Positions 1-7,463 of a stretch of 64,000 nucleotides of DNA are shown here, piece by piece. The DNA lies in assembly GCF_018918345.1 (NCBI RefSeq), contig NZ_JAHLQI010000004.1:186001-250000 (forward strand), in the 5' to 3' direction. Origin of the DNA: Butyricicoccus intestinisimiae. Lineage in GTDB: Bacteria; Bacillota; Clostridia; Oscillospirales; Butyricicoccaceae. Under the pieces are notes generated by a model. It was not told the DNA's origin, did not search any database, and saw only the letters and a list, made by a program, of their open reading frames with translations. Position numbers and translations under genes: made by a program. Within the stretch, counting starts at the first letter, position 1. Each line of letters begins with the position of its first letter.

Positions 1-411
1 GCGCTTCCATTTTCCGGAGAAATAATAGATAGAAACGCACAGAGCGGTTGTCACCCAAGTTGCAGGGAAGATGAGTGCCACATCATATACGGTATCGAAT
101 ATCTGCATGGCAATGTACAGGAACAGCAGGCGAATGGCGAACATGTTGAGCAGTGTGATGCACATAATTGTAGCCGATTTTCCTGCGCCGCGGATGGCAC
201 CGGCAAAGATTTCGACAAATACAATAGATAAAGTACAGGGGAAACAGGCGCACGACAATTTTGCTGCTCAAATCAATGACTGCCGCATTGCTGGAAAACA
301 GACGCATGACAACAGCGGCAGCGCAAACAGCAGCATGGCGCGGGTGATGGAGCCCTGCGTCAAATCAACTTCTTGCGAAAAATGTGGGAAAAAATCACAT
401 AAAATGCGCAT
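1..411 (-). pseudogene. Decayed MATE-family efflux pump, runs off the left edge
   Basis: Read on the minus strand from ATG at 411, the first 40 or so residues are a typical MATE start (LTQGSITRAMLLFALPLL). The frame then breaks (stop at 268-270), and about residue 38 a different frame gives a mid-protein segment (LFSSNAAVIDLSSKIV). A second shift near 240 restores a later MATE segment (VFVEIFAGAIRGAGKS, then two hydrophobic stretches ending FSGKWKR at base 1). An intact MATE protein has over 200 residues between the first two segments, so a large internal deletion plus two frame changes are present. The function, drug or cation efflux by Na+/H+ antiport, is surely lost. Family assignment is from remembered motif patterns. 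Confidence 0.7.
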
Positions 412-499
412 AAAAAGTAACAAAACGGCCAATTTTTCCCGCAAATTTTCTCGGATTCAAAAAAAATCATGATTTTTTTTCGAAATTGGAAAAAAACAC

Positions 500-528
500 T
501 TGCACTATGCGGAAAGAATGGCTATAAT
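500..528 (+). promoter_or_regulatory. Sigma-A promoter of the sulfate operon
   Basis: TTGCAC at 500-505 and a perfect TATAAT at 523-528 are separated by 17 bp. Transcription would start near 535, giving a leader of about 170 nt before sbp. Confidence 0.75.
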
Positions 529-545
529 AACAAACATACAAAACA

Positions 546-576
546 TATATATCCCATTAGACAAATAGGATATATA
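546..576. promoter_or_regulatory. Inverted repeat, candidate repressor operator or RNA hairpin
   Basis: TATATATCC (546-554) and GGATATATA (568-576) are perfect 9-bp arms around a 13-bp spacer, just downstream of the predicted transcription start. The layout recalls Rrf2/CymR-type cysteine-metabolism operators, but that is inference. Alternatively TCCCAT (552-557) can pair with ATGGGA (581-586), covering the Shine-Dalgarno of the leader ORF. Confidence 0.45.
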
Positions 577-597
577 GAATATGGGAGGCGATAAATC

Positions 598-657
598 ATG
601 AAACTGATTTATTCACACCGCTGCAAGAGCTTGTACAAACGAATGTGTTGCTGTTGA
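598..657 (+). CDS. Cys-rich leader peptide ahead of the sulfate operon (19 aa)
   Basis: ATG at 598 follows a good ribosome binding site (GGGAGG, 583-588). The ORF has 19 codons and ends KRMCCC-stop, with Cys codons TGT TGC TGT at 646-654 immediately before TGA. A further Cys is codon 9. Three consecutive Cys codons just before a stop, upstream of genes that make cysteine precursors, is the design of leader-peptide attenuators. Polycysteine leaders of this kind are known in mycobacteria. The Cys codons lie inside a predicted hairpin (640-685). sbp starts 51 nt after the stop. The peptide is probably only a sensor and has no function of its own. Confidence 0.65.
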   Translation: MKLIYSHRCKSLYKRMCCC

Positions 658-690
658 CAGCGAAGCAAGAGACAAAACACATTCGATTTG
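636..690 (+). promoter_or_regulatory. Attenuator-like hairpin overlapping the Cys codons
   Basis: CGAATGTGTT (640-649) pairs perfectly with AACACATTCG (676-685). With one bulged A (686), CAAA (636-639) can also pair with TTTG (687-690). A nested GCTGT/ACAGC stem (650-654/657-661) contains the last Cys codon and the stop. A ribosome stalled on the Cys codons would block the outer stem, which ends 6 nt before the AAAGGAG of sbp. No U-tract follows, so translational control is more likely than transcription termination. Confidence 0.55.
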
Positions 691-708
691 ATACAAAGGA
701 GAAGAAAC

Positions 709-1788
709 ATGAATTATAAGAAAAGAATTTCTGCCATTCTTCTGGCATCGGCTCTGAGCGTTGGCCTTCTGGCAGGCTGCGGCGGAAACAGCGACAGCGG
801 TTCCGCTTCCGGTGATTCCGTAGAGATTACAAACGTTTCGTACGACCCGACCCGCGAGCTGTACCAGCAGTACAACAAAGCATTTGAACAGCATTGGAAG
901 CAAAAGACGGGTCAGAGCGTTGACATTATTCAGTCGCACGGTGGCTCCGGCAAACAGGCGTTGGAGGTTGCCAACGGTCTGGAAGCCGATGTCGTCACGC
1001 TGGCATTGGAAGGCGATGTGGACGCGGTGAAAAATGCAGGTCTTATTGAGGACGGCTACACCTCTGAATTTGACAACGACAGCGCACCGTACACCTCAAC
1101 CATTGTGTTCCTGGTTCGCAAGGGCAATCCGAAAAACATTCACGATTGGAACGATTTGCTCCGCGATGACGTCGGTGTTATCACGCCGAATCCAAAGACC
1201 TCCGGCGGTGCGCGGTGGAATTACCTCGCCGCTTGGTACTATTTTGAAAAGCAGGGACAGACCGAGGAACAAATTGAGCAGAGCATCAAAAAGCTGTATC
1301 AGAATGTACTGGTTCTGGACTCCGGCGCGCGCGGCGCAACAACTTCTTTTGTTGAGAACCAGCAGGGCGATGTTCTGATTGCTTGGGAGAACGAAGCGTT
1401 CCTCTCGCTGGAGGAGTATCCGGATGATTACGAAGTCGTCATTCCGTCCGCATCCATCTTGTGCCAGCCGACGGTCGCCATTGTTGACGAAGTGGTGGAT
1501 GACCGCGGAACGCGCGATGTGGCAACCGAGTATCTCAACTATCTGTACTCGGATGAAGCACAGCGCATTGAGACGAAAAATTTCTATCGCCCGTCCAATC
1601 AGGATATTTTGAAAGAATATACCTCGCAGAACGGCAGCAATACGATTACACAAATTCCGGAGGATGGCAAGTGGATTGTCACCAACAATCTGGATTTAAC
1701 CAACATCAGCCATTTCGGCGGCTGGACAAAGGCGGCGGAAAAGCATTTCGCAGACGGAGCCATCTTTGACCAGATCTATGAAAAATAA
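709..1788 (+). CDS. sbp: Sulfate-binding lipoprotein of ABC transporter
   Basis: Extracytoplasmic sulfate/thiosulfate-binding protein that delivers sulfate to CysT/CysW. The 359-aa product starts with a lipoprotein signal peptide whose lipobox LLAGC puts the lipidated Cys at residue 24. The diagnostic Sbp/CysP stretch [12 protein letters not shown] and, a little later, [14 protein letters not shown] are present. ATG 709 is chosen over an upstream GTG-type extension because AAAGGAG sits 6 nt before it and the signal peptide begins there. It is the first structural gene of the sulfate operon, under the Cys-rich leader. Related anion binders (molybdate, phosphate) lack the PNPKTSGG motif. Confidence 0.95.
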   Translation: MNYKKRISAILLASALSVGLLAGCGGNSDSGSASGDSVEITNVSYDPTRELYQQYNKAFEQHWKQKTGQSVDIIQSHGGSGKQALEVANGLEADVVTLALEGDVDAVKNAGLIEDGYTSEFDNDSAPYTSTIVFLVRKGNPKNIHDWNDLLRDDVGVITPNPKTSGGARWNYLAAWYYFEKQGQTEEQIEQSIKKLYQNVLVLDSGARGATTSFVENQQGDVLIAWENEAFLSLEEYPDDYEVVIPSASILCQPTVAIVDEVVDDRGTRDVATEYLNYLYSDEAQRIETKNFYRPSNQDILKEYTSQNGSNTITQIPEDGKWIVTNNLDLTNISHFGGWTKAAEKHFADGAIFDQIYEK

Positions 1789-1809
1789 GAAGCAAGAGGG
1801 ATTTTGATT

Positions 1810-2652
1810 ATGAAGCAAAGAAGAAAAAAATTGCGGGTCATTCCGGGGTTCGGATTGTCGCTCGGCATCACAGTGGCGATCCTCAGTTTCATCGTCATCA
1901 TCCCGCTGTGTTCCCTCGTTGTGTTTTCCGCACACCTCTCTCCCGCTGAGTTTATTCAGACCGTGACCAGTCCACGTGTGCTGGCGAGCTATAAAGTCAG
2001 CTTTCTGACAGCACTCACGGCATCGCTGATTAACGCGGTGATGGGACTCATCGTTGCATGGGTGCTGGTGCGGTATGAATTTCCGGGAAAACGCATCATA
2101 GACGGCATGATTGAAGTGCCGTTTGCCCTTCCGACAGCGGTGGCGGGCATTGCGCTGACACACATGACCGTAGATACCAGCGTCATCGGCGGATTTTTCC
2201 ACCACACATTTGGCATAGACATCGCCTACACCCGAACGGGCATCACGCTGGCGCTGGTATTCATCGGCATTCCGTTTGTTGTGCGCTCGGTGCAGCCGGT
2301 TTTGGAAAAGCTGGACGGGCAATTTGAAGAGGCGGCGAGCATTTTGGGCGCAACACGCGGATACACATTCCGCCATGTCATCTTTTCGGAAATTCTTCCG
2401 GCGCTGATTGCAGGCTTTACGATGGCATTCGCCCGCAGCCTCGGCGAGTACGGCAGCGTTGTCTTTATCGCAGGCAACACCCCGTATGAGACAGAGATTA
2501 CCCCGCTGCTTATCATGTTGAAATTACAGGAATTTGACTATGCAAGTGCAACGTCTATCGCGCTGGTTATGCTGGCGGCAGCATTCCTGATTCTGTTTAT
2601 CAATGCGGTTTTGCAAAGCCGTTCGTCTAAAATTATCAGCGGTATCGAGTAA
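1810..2652 (+). CDS. cysT: Sulfate ABC transporter permease CysT
   Basis: One of two membrane subunits of the sulfate importer. The 280-aa protein is strongly hydrophobic, with about six membrane segments. It carries the cytoplasmic coupling motif EEAASILGATRGYTF, the EAA loop that docks on the ATPase. The sequence FARSLGEYGSVVFIAGN near the C-terminus is characteristic of CysT/ModB-type permeases. ATG 1810 is preferred to TTG 1804 because GAGGG at 1797-1801 is well spaced for it. It lies 21 nt after sbp and 14 nt before cysW. Confidence 0.93.
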   Translation: MKQRRKKLRVIPGFGLSLGITVAILSFIVIIPLCSLVVFSAHLSPAEFIQTVTSPRVLASYKVSFLTALTASLINAVMGLIVAWVLVRYEFPGKRIIDGMIEVPFALPTAVAGIALTHMTVDTSVIGGFFHHTFGIDIAYTRTGITLALVFIGIPFVVRSVQPVLEKLDGQFEEAASILGATRGYTFRHVIFSEILPALIAGFTMAFARSLGEYGSVVFIAGNTPYETEITPLLIMLKLQEFDYASATSIALVMLAAAFLILFINAVLQSRSSKIISGIE

Positions 2653-2666
2653 GGAGGAAGCAAGCT

Positions 2667-3485
2667 GTGAAAAAACAATCATCCGGAGCTGTCAAATGGC
2701 TTCTGATCGCAGTGAGCGTCCTGTTTCTCGCCGTGATGCTGGTACTGCCGCTGGTATATGTGCTGGTTACGGCGTTCCGTCAGGGCATGCAGCCGTTCCT
2801 GGCAGCCGTTACGGATAAATATGCACTGAAATCTGTGCAATTAACGATTGAAGCGACGCTGTTCGCGGTCGTGCTCAACACGATTTTCGGATTGTTCGCG
2901 GCGTGGAGCATTACAAAGTTTCAGTTTCGCGGAAAGAAAGTCATTTCTACGCTGATTGATCTTCCGCTCACCGTGTCTCCGATTATTGCCGGTTTGATTT
3001 TCGTGCTGACCTATGGCAGACAGAGCGATTTGTATCCGCTTCTCAAGAGCTTGGACATCAGAATTATTTATGCGGTTCCGGGCATTATCATGGCAACGGT
3101 ATTCGTCACGTTTCCGTTTATTTCCCGCGAGATTATTCCGGTGCTAACTGCGGCGGGAACCGAAGAAGAAGAAGCCGCTGCGCTGATGGGCGCAAAGGGC
3201 TGGACTATTTTCAGCAAGGTGACGTTCCCGCATATGCGGTGGGCGCTGTTGTATGGCATCGTCTTGTGTACGGCTCGTGCAATGGGCGAGTTTGGCGCCG
3301 TATCCGTTCTTTCCGGACATCTGAGAGGCAAGACCAACACGATGCCGCTGTACATTGAGCTGTTGTATCAGGGCTATGATTTCACCGGTGCATTTGCGAT
3401 GTCGGCAATTTTGGTTGTCATGGCAATCATTATCTTGGTTCTGCGCAGCGTGCTGGAGTACCGAGGAAAGAAGAACGAGGAGTAA
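2667..3485 (+). CDS. cysW: Sulfate ABC transporter permease CysW
   Basis: Second membrane subunit of the sulfate importer, 272 aa, paralogous to CysT. GTG start at 2667 behind AAGGAGG. An EAA loop EEEAAALMGAKGWTIF is present, followed by ARAMGEFGAVSVLSGHLRG, typical of CysW. Membrane segments are regularly spaced. CysT and CysW pair as a heterodimer on two CysA subunits. cysA begins three nucleotides after its stop, so translation is probably coupled. Confidence 0.93.
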   Translation: MKKQSSGAVKWLLIAVSVLFLAVMLVLPLVYVLVTAFRQGMQPFLAAVTDKYALKSVQLTIEATLFAVVLNTIFGLFAAWSITKFQFRGKKVISTLIDLPLTVSPIIAGLIFVLTYGRQSDLYPLLKSLDIRIIYAVPGIIMATVFVTFPFISREIIPVLTAAGTEEEEAAALMGAKGWTIFSKVTFPHMRWALLYGIVLCTARAMGEFGAVSVLSGHLRGKTNTMPLYIELLYQGYDFTGAFAMSAILVVMAIIILVLRSVLEYRGKKNEE

Positions 3486-3488
3486 GCA

Positions 3489-4565
3489 ATGGAAAAACAA
3501 TATTACGTGCAGATGAAAGATGTTAATAAGAGCTTTGGCAGCTTTCAGGCATCAAAAAATATCAATTTTGGAATTGAAAAAGGCAAGCTCGTCGGTCTGC
3601 TCGGTCCGTCCGGTTCCGGTAAGACAACCATTCTTCGCATGCTGGCGGGCTTGGAGACTGCGGACAGCGGTGACATCCTGATAGACGGCAGCGTAGTCAA
3701 CGATGTGCCGGCGAGCAAGCGCGGCATTGGCTTTGTGTTCCAGAGCTATGCACTGTTTCGCTACATGACGATTTATGACAACATTGCGTTTGGCTTAAAA
3801 ATTCAGAAATGGCCGAAAAAGCGCATCAAAGAGCGCGTGTATGAGATGCTGAAGCTGGTCGGCTTAGAAGGCTTGGAAAACCGCTATCCGAATCAGCTGT
3901 CCGGCGGACAGCGGCAGAGAGTTGCCTTTGCCCGTGCGCTGGCGCCGCAGCCGCAGCTGCTGCTGCTCGATGAACCGTTTGCGGCGATTGACGCAAAGGT
4001 ACGCTTGGAGCTTCGCAGCTGGCTGCGTGAGATGATTTCTTCCGTTGGTGTGACGAGCATTTTCGTCACGCACGATCAGGACGAGGCGATTGAAGTTGCT
4101 GACCAGATTATCATTACCAATCAGGGTCAGATTGAACAGATTGGTTCTCCAAAAGACATTTATCGAACCCCGCACACGCCGTTTGTGGCACAGTTTATCG
4201 GACAGTCCTCGGTTGTGGAGAACTTCCAAAAACTCTCCGGTTTCGAAAACGCGGATATTCATGCGCGCCATGCGGCGGTCCGTCCGGAATACATCTCCGT
4301 GACAAAGCAGGGCGAATATCTCAAGTACCCGATTGGTTCGGAGGAAGGCACAGTAGAAGCTACGGCATTCCGCGGAAGCGAAATCGAACTCAAAATTCGC
4401 GTAAAGGATACCGTTTTGACGGCAAAGAGACTGCTGGATGAAACGCCGGTTGAAGTGGGAGAAAAAGTCAAGGTATTTATTTATCGCGTCTATGCCTTCG
4501 ATGAAGAAAAGGCATACGTCATTGAAAATGCGGCGCTGACTTCGCCGGATTCCGTATTTATCTAA
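3489..4565 (+). CDS. cysA: Sulfate ABC transporter ATP-binding protein CysA
   Basis: Cytoplasmic ATPase of the sulfate importer, 358 aa. Walker A GPSGSGKT is at residues 39-46, the ABC signature LSGGQ at 137-141, Walker B LLLLDEP shortly after, and the H-loop FVTHD near 190. The last 120 residues form the regulatory/TOBE-type domain usual in CysA and MalK-like importers. Tight linkage to sbp-cysT-cysW and the cysteine genes downstream fixes the substrate as sulfate or thiosulfate. Confidence 0.95.
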   Translation: MEKQYYVQMKDVNKSFGSFQASKNINFGIEKGKLVGLLGPSGSGKTTILRMLAGLETADSGDILIDGSVVNDVPASKRGIGFVFQSYALFRYMTIYDNIAFGLKIQKWPKKRIKERVYEMLKLVGLEGLENRYPNQLSGGQRQRVAFARALAPQPQLLLLDEPFAAIDAKVRLELRSWLREMISSVGVTSIFVTHDQDEAIEVADQIIITNQGQIEQIGSPKDIYRTPHTPFVAQFIGQSSVVENFQKLSGFENADIHARHAAVRPEYISVTKQGEYLKYPIGSEEGTVEATAFRGSEIELKIRVKDTVLTAKRLLDETPVEVGEKVKVFIYRVYAFDEEKAYVIENAALTSPDSVFI

Positions 4566-4579
4566 CAGGAGGTGTTTTT

Positions 4580-6253
4580 GTGACAACAGTACAATTGGAA
4601 ACAGATATTCTGATTCTTGGCGGCGGCGCGGCGGGATGCTACGCGGCGATGACTGTACAGAAGCAGGCACCGGATGCGAAGATTTTAATTCTGGAAAAAG
4701 CGGACATCCGCCGCAGCGGCTGCTTGGCAGCGGGCGTCAATGCGCTCAACGCATATATTGTTCCGGGAAAAACGCCGGAATTTTACGTGGATTACGCGAA
4801 GAAAGACGCGCATGGCATTGCGCGGGAGGATTTGCTGCTCAGCATGAGTGAGCGTCTCAATAAGGTGACCCATCATCTGGAAGAATTGGGTTTGGTCATT
4901 CTGAAGGATGAGAATGGAAATTACGTCACGCGCGGCAATCGAAACATCAAAATCAACGGCGAGAACATCAAGACGATTTTGGCGGATGCCGTGCGGCATT
5001 GTCCGAATGTCACGGTGCTCAATCACGTCAACGCCATAGACTACATTGTAAAAGACAACACGATACAAGGCGTGTTTGCTAACGGCGTATTGGAAGAAAA
5101 GCTGTACGCCATTCGCTGTAAAGCATGTATCTGTGCGACAGGCGGTGCAGCGGGCCTGTACCGGCCGAACAATCCGGGATTTTCCCGTCACAAGATGTGG
5201 TACCCGCCGTTTAACACCGGCGCAGGCTATGCGATGGGCATTCGCGCCGGCGCAGAGATGACGACATTTGAAATGCGGTTCATTGCTCTGCGATGCAAGG
5301 ACACCATTGCACCGACCGGCACACTGGCGCAGGGCGTCGGTGCTAAGCAGGTCAATGCGCACGGTGAAGTGTACGAGCAGAAATATGGTCTGACGACTTC
5401 ACAGCGCGTGTACGGCACGGTCATGGAAAACCGAGAGGGCCGCGGTCCCTGCTACCTGCGCACCAAGGGAATTACCAAGGAACAGGCGGACAGCCTGAAA
5501 AAAGCGTATCTCAACATGGCGCCGTCCCAGACACTCAAGTGGCTGGAAAACGGCAGCTCACCGGATGAAGAAAACGTAGAGATTGAAGGCACCGAGCCGT
5601 ATATCATCGGCGGACACACGGCGAGCGGCTATTGGGTCGATGCAAAGCGCATGACAACCGTGCACGGCTTGTTTGCCGCCGGTGATGTTGCAGGCGGCAG
5701 CCCGCAGAAATATGTAACCGGTGCGCTGGCGGAAGGCGAAATTGCCGGAGAAGCGGCTGCTGCATATCTTGCCGGCAAACAGGGCGAAATTCCGGAACAG
5801 GATGTTCGGGAAAAGCAGGCGGAAATTGCATCGTATTTTTCCAATACATCGCTGTTTACCACAGAGGAATTGGAAGAAGCCATGCAGGGCGTCATGGATC
5901 AGTATGCGGGCGGCATTCGAACCGACTATGGATTTACAGAATCCGGTTTGGAGCTGGCGGACAAAAAAATACAGCGTTTGCTTGCACTGAGCGACAGCGT
6001 GCAGGTATCGGACATGCAGGAGCTGACCCGTTTGTTTGAACTCAAAGAACGGCTGCTTGTGTGCCGCGTGGTCATTGCCCATCTCGCAGATCGAAAGGAA
6101 ACGCGCTGGCATTGCTTCGCGGAAAATCTGGATTATCCGGAAACAGATGACAGATGGCTGAAATATGTCAATTCTCGATATGAAAACGGAGAAATTCATA
6201 TGATTCATCGAGAATTAACAGGGAGGTATGATACCTATGAGCATTCAAATTGA
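4580..6253 (+). CDS. aprA: Adenylylsulfate reductase, alpha (flavoprotein) subunit
   Basis: FAD subunit reducing adenosine 5'-phosphosulfate (APS) to sulfite and AMP. The 557-aa protein belongs to the fumarate reductase/AprA flavoprotein family: FAD-binding LILGGGAAG at residues 11-19, WYPPFNTG from residue 207, MRFIALRCKD with Arg233/Arg238 and GGHTASGYW with His346. All three latter segments match AprA regions around its substrate-binding Trp, Arg and His. Dissimilatory AprA is about 660 aa, so this is a shorter, probably assimilatory form. GTG start follows AGGAGGTG. The neighbouring ferredoxin and CysDN support APS over fumarate as substrate; no CysH is present. Confidence 0.85.
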   Translation: MTTVQLETDILILGGGAAGCYAAMTVQKQAPDAKILILEKADIRRSGCLAAGVNALNAYIVPGKTPEFYVDYAKKDAHGIAREDLLLSMSERLNKVTHHLEELGLVILKDENGNYVTRGNRNIKINGENIKTILADAVRHCPNVTVLNHVNAIDYIVKDNTIQGVFANGVLEEKLYAIRCKACICATGGAAGLYRPNNPGFSRHKMWYPPFNTGAGYAMGIRAGAEMTTFEMRFIALRCKDTIAPTGTLAQGVGAKQVNAHGEVYEQKYGLTTSQRVYGTVMENREGRGPCYLRTKGITKEQADSLKKAYLNMAPSQTLKWLENGSSPDEENVEIEGTEPYIIGGHTASGYWVDAKRMTTVHGLFAAGDVAGGSPQKYVTGALAEGEIAGEAAAAYLAGKQGEIPEQDVREKQAEIASYFSNTSLFTTEELEEAMQGVMDQYAGGIRTDYGFTESGLELADKKIQRLLALSDSVQVSDMQELTRLFELKERLLVCRVVIAHLADRKETRWHCFAENLDYPETDDRWLKYVNSRYENGEIHMIHRELTGRYDTYEHSN

Positions 6254-6548
6254 CCGAACAAAATGCGTTGGCTGCGGTCAGTGTGCGGAGATTTGTCCCG
6301 GGACCCTGATTCGCATGACGCAGAAAAAGGCGGAGATGCGATATCCGATGGAATGCTGGGGCTGCGCGTCCTGTGTCAAGGAATGTCCGGCACATGCGAT
6401 TTCCCTGTATTTAGGAGCAGACATTGGCGGCGCAGGATGCCGCATGACAGTAAACAAAGACGGCAATTTGCTGCACTGGATTGTCAGCCGACCGGATGCG
6501 TCGGAGGAGACCATTACCGTAGATAGCCGCAATGCGAATCAATATTGA
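6237..6548 (+). CDS. aprB: Adenylylsulfate reductase, beta (2[4Fe-4S] ferredoxin) subunit
   Basis: Electron-transfer partner of AprA, 103 aa. Two classical [4Fe-4S] motifs are visible: CVGCGQCAEICP near the N-terminus and CWGCASCVKECP around residue 37. Dissimilatory AprB has about 50 more C-terminal residues; here the tail is short. The start at 6237 is favoured over ATG 6228 because GGGAGG (6221-6226) is 10 nt upstream of it and only 1 nt from the other. It overlaps the end of aprA by 17 nt, as expected for a stoichiometric heterodimer. Confidence 0.88.
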   Translation: MSIQIDRTKCVGCGQCAEICPGTLIRMTQKKAEMRYPMECWGCASCVKECPAHAISLYLGADIGGAGCRMTVNKDGNLLHWIVSRPDASEETITVDSRNANQY

Positions 6549-6563
6549 TTGGAGTTGAAGACG

Positions 6564-7463
6564 ATGAGTGAATTTTCCCACCTCGACCAATTAGAGGCAG
6601 AGGCAATTTATATTATGAGAGAAGTGGCAGCCGAATGTGAGCGTCCGGTTATGCTGTATTCCATCGGCAAGGACAGTTCGGTTATGCTGCATCTGGCAAT
6701 GAAGGCATTCTATCCGGAAAAGCCGCCATTCCCATTCCTGCACGTCGATACCACTTGGAAGTTCAAGGAAATGATTGACTTCCGCGACCGCAAGGCAAAG
6801 GAACTCGGCATTGACATGTTGGTTTACACCAATCAGGACGGCGTTGCAAAGGGCATCAATCCGTTTGACCACGGTTCTGCATACACTGACATCATGAAGA
6901 CGCAGGCACTCAAGCAGGCGCTCAAGAAGTACGGCTTTACCGCAGCGTTCGGCGGCGGCCGCCGAGACGAAGAAAAGTCGCGTGCCAAGGAGCGAATCTT
7001 CTCGTTCCGAAACGAGGCACAGGCTTGGGATCCAAAGAACCAGCGTCCGGAGATGTGGAAGCTGTACAACACCAAGATTCACAAGGGAGAGAGTATTCGC
7101 GTGTTCCCGCTGTCCAATTGGACGGAAAAAGACATCTGGCAGTACATCCAGCGTGAGAACATCGACATTGTGCCGCTGTACTTCGCGGCAGAGCGTCCGG
7201 TTGTCGAGCGCGACGGCAATCTCATCATGGTTGATGATGACCGCATGAGACTGCTGCCGGGTGAGAAGCCGATGATGAAGAACGTGCGTTTCCGTACCTT
7301 GGGATGCTATCCGCTGACTGGCGGTGTAGAATCCACCGCAACCACCCTTGACGAAGTTATTTCTGAAACATTATCCGCCGTTACCTCTGAACGAACCAGC
7401 CGCGTGATTGATAAAGAAGCAGCCGGAAGCATGGAGCGTAGAAAGAGAGAAGGTTATTTCTAA
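6564..7463 (+). CDS. cysD: Sulfate adenylyltransferase subunit 2 (ATP sulfurylase, CysD)
   Basis: Catalytic subunit that condenses sulfate and ATP to APS, 299 aa. The PP-loop SIGKDSS is at residues 33-39. The sequence [15 protein letters not shown] and the Arg/Lys-rich [10 protein letters not shown] segment are diagnostic of the CysD family rather than CysH. ATG 6564 has TTGGAG 9 nt upstream. It follows aprB by 15 nt, and its TAA overlaps the cysN start codon by one base. It acts with the GTPase CysN, which drives the unfavourable adenylation. Confidence 0.95.
   Translation: MSEFSHLDQLEAEAIYIMREVAAECERPVMLYSIGKDSSVMLHLAMKAFYPEKPPFPFLHVDTTWKFKEMIDFRDRKAKELGIDMLVYTNQDGVAKGINPFDHGSAYTDIMKTQALKQALKKYGFTAAFGGGRRDEEKSRAKERIFSFRNEAQAWDPKNQRPEMWKLYNTKIHKGESIRVFPLSNWTEKDIWQYIQRENIDIVPLYFAAERPVVERDGNLIMVDDDRMRLLPGEKPMMKNVRFRTLGCYPLTGGVESTATTLDEVISETLSAVTSERTSRVIDKEAAGSMERRKREGYF

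Noticed and set aside
71-472. 133-aa plus-strand ORF at the left edge
   Set aside because: It lies over the minus-strand MATE remnant and has no ribosome site or recognisable motif.
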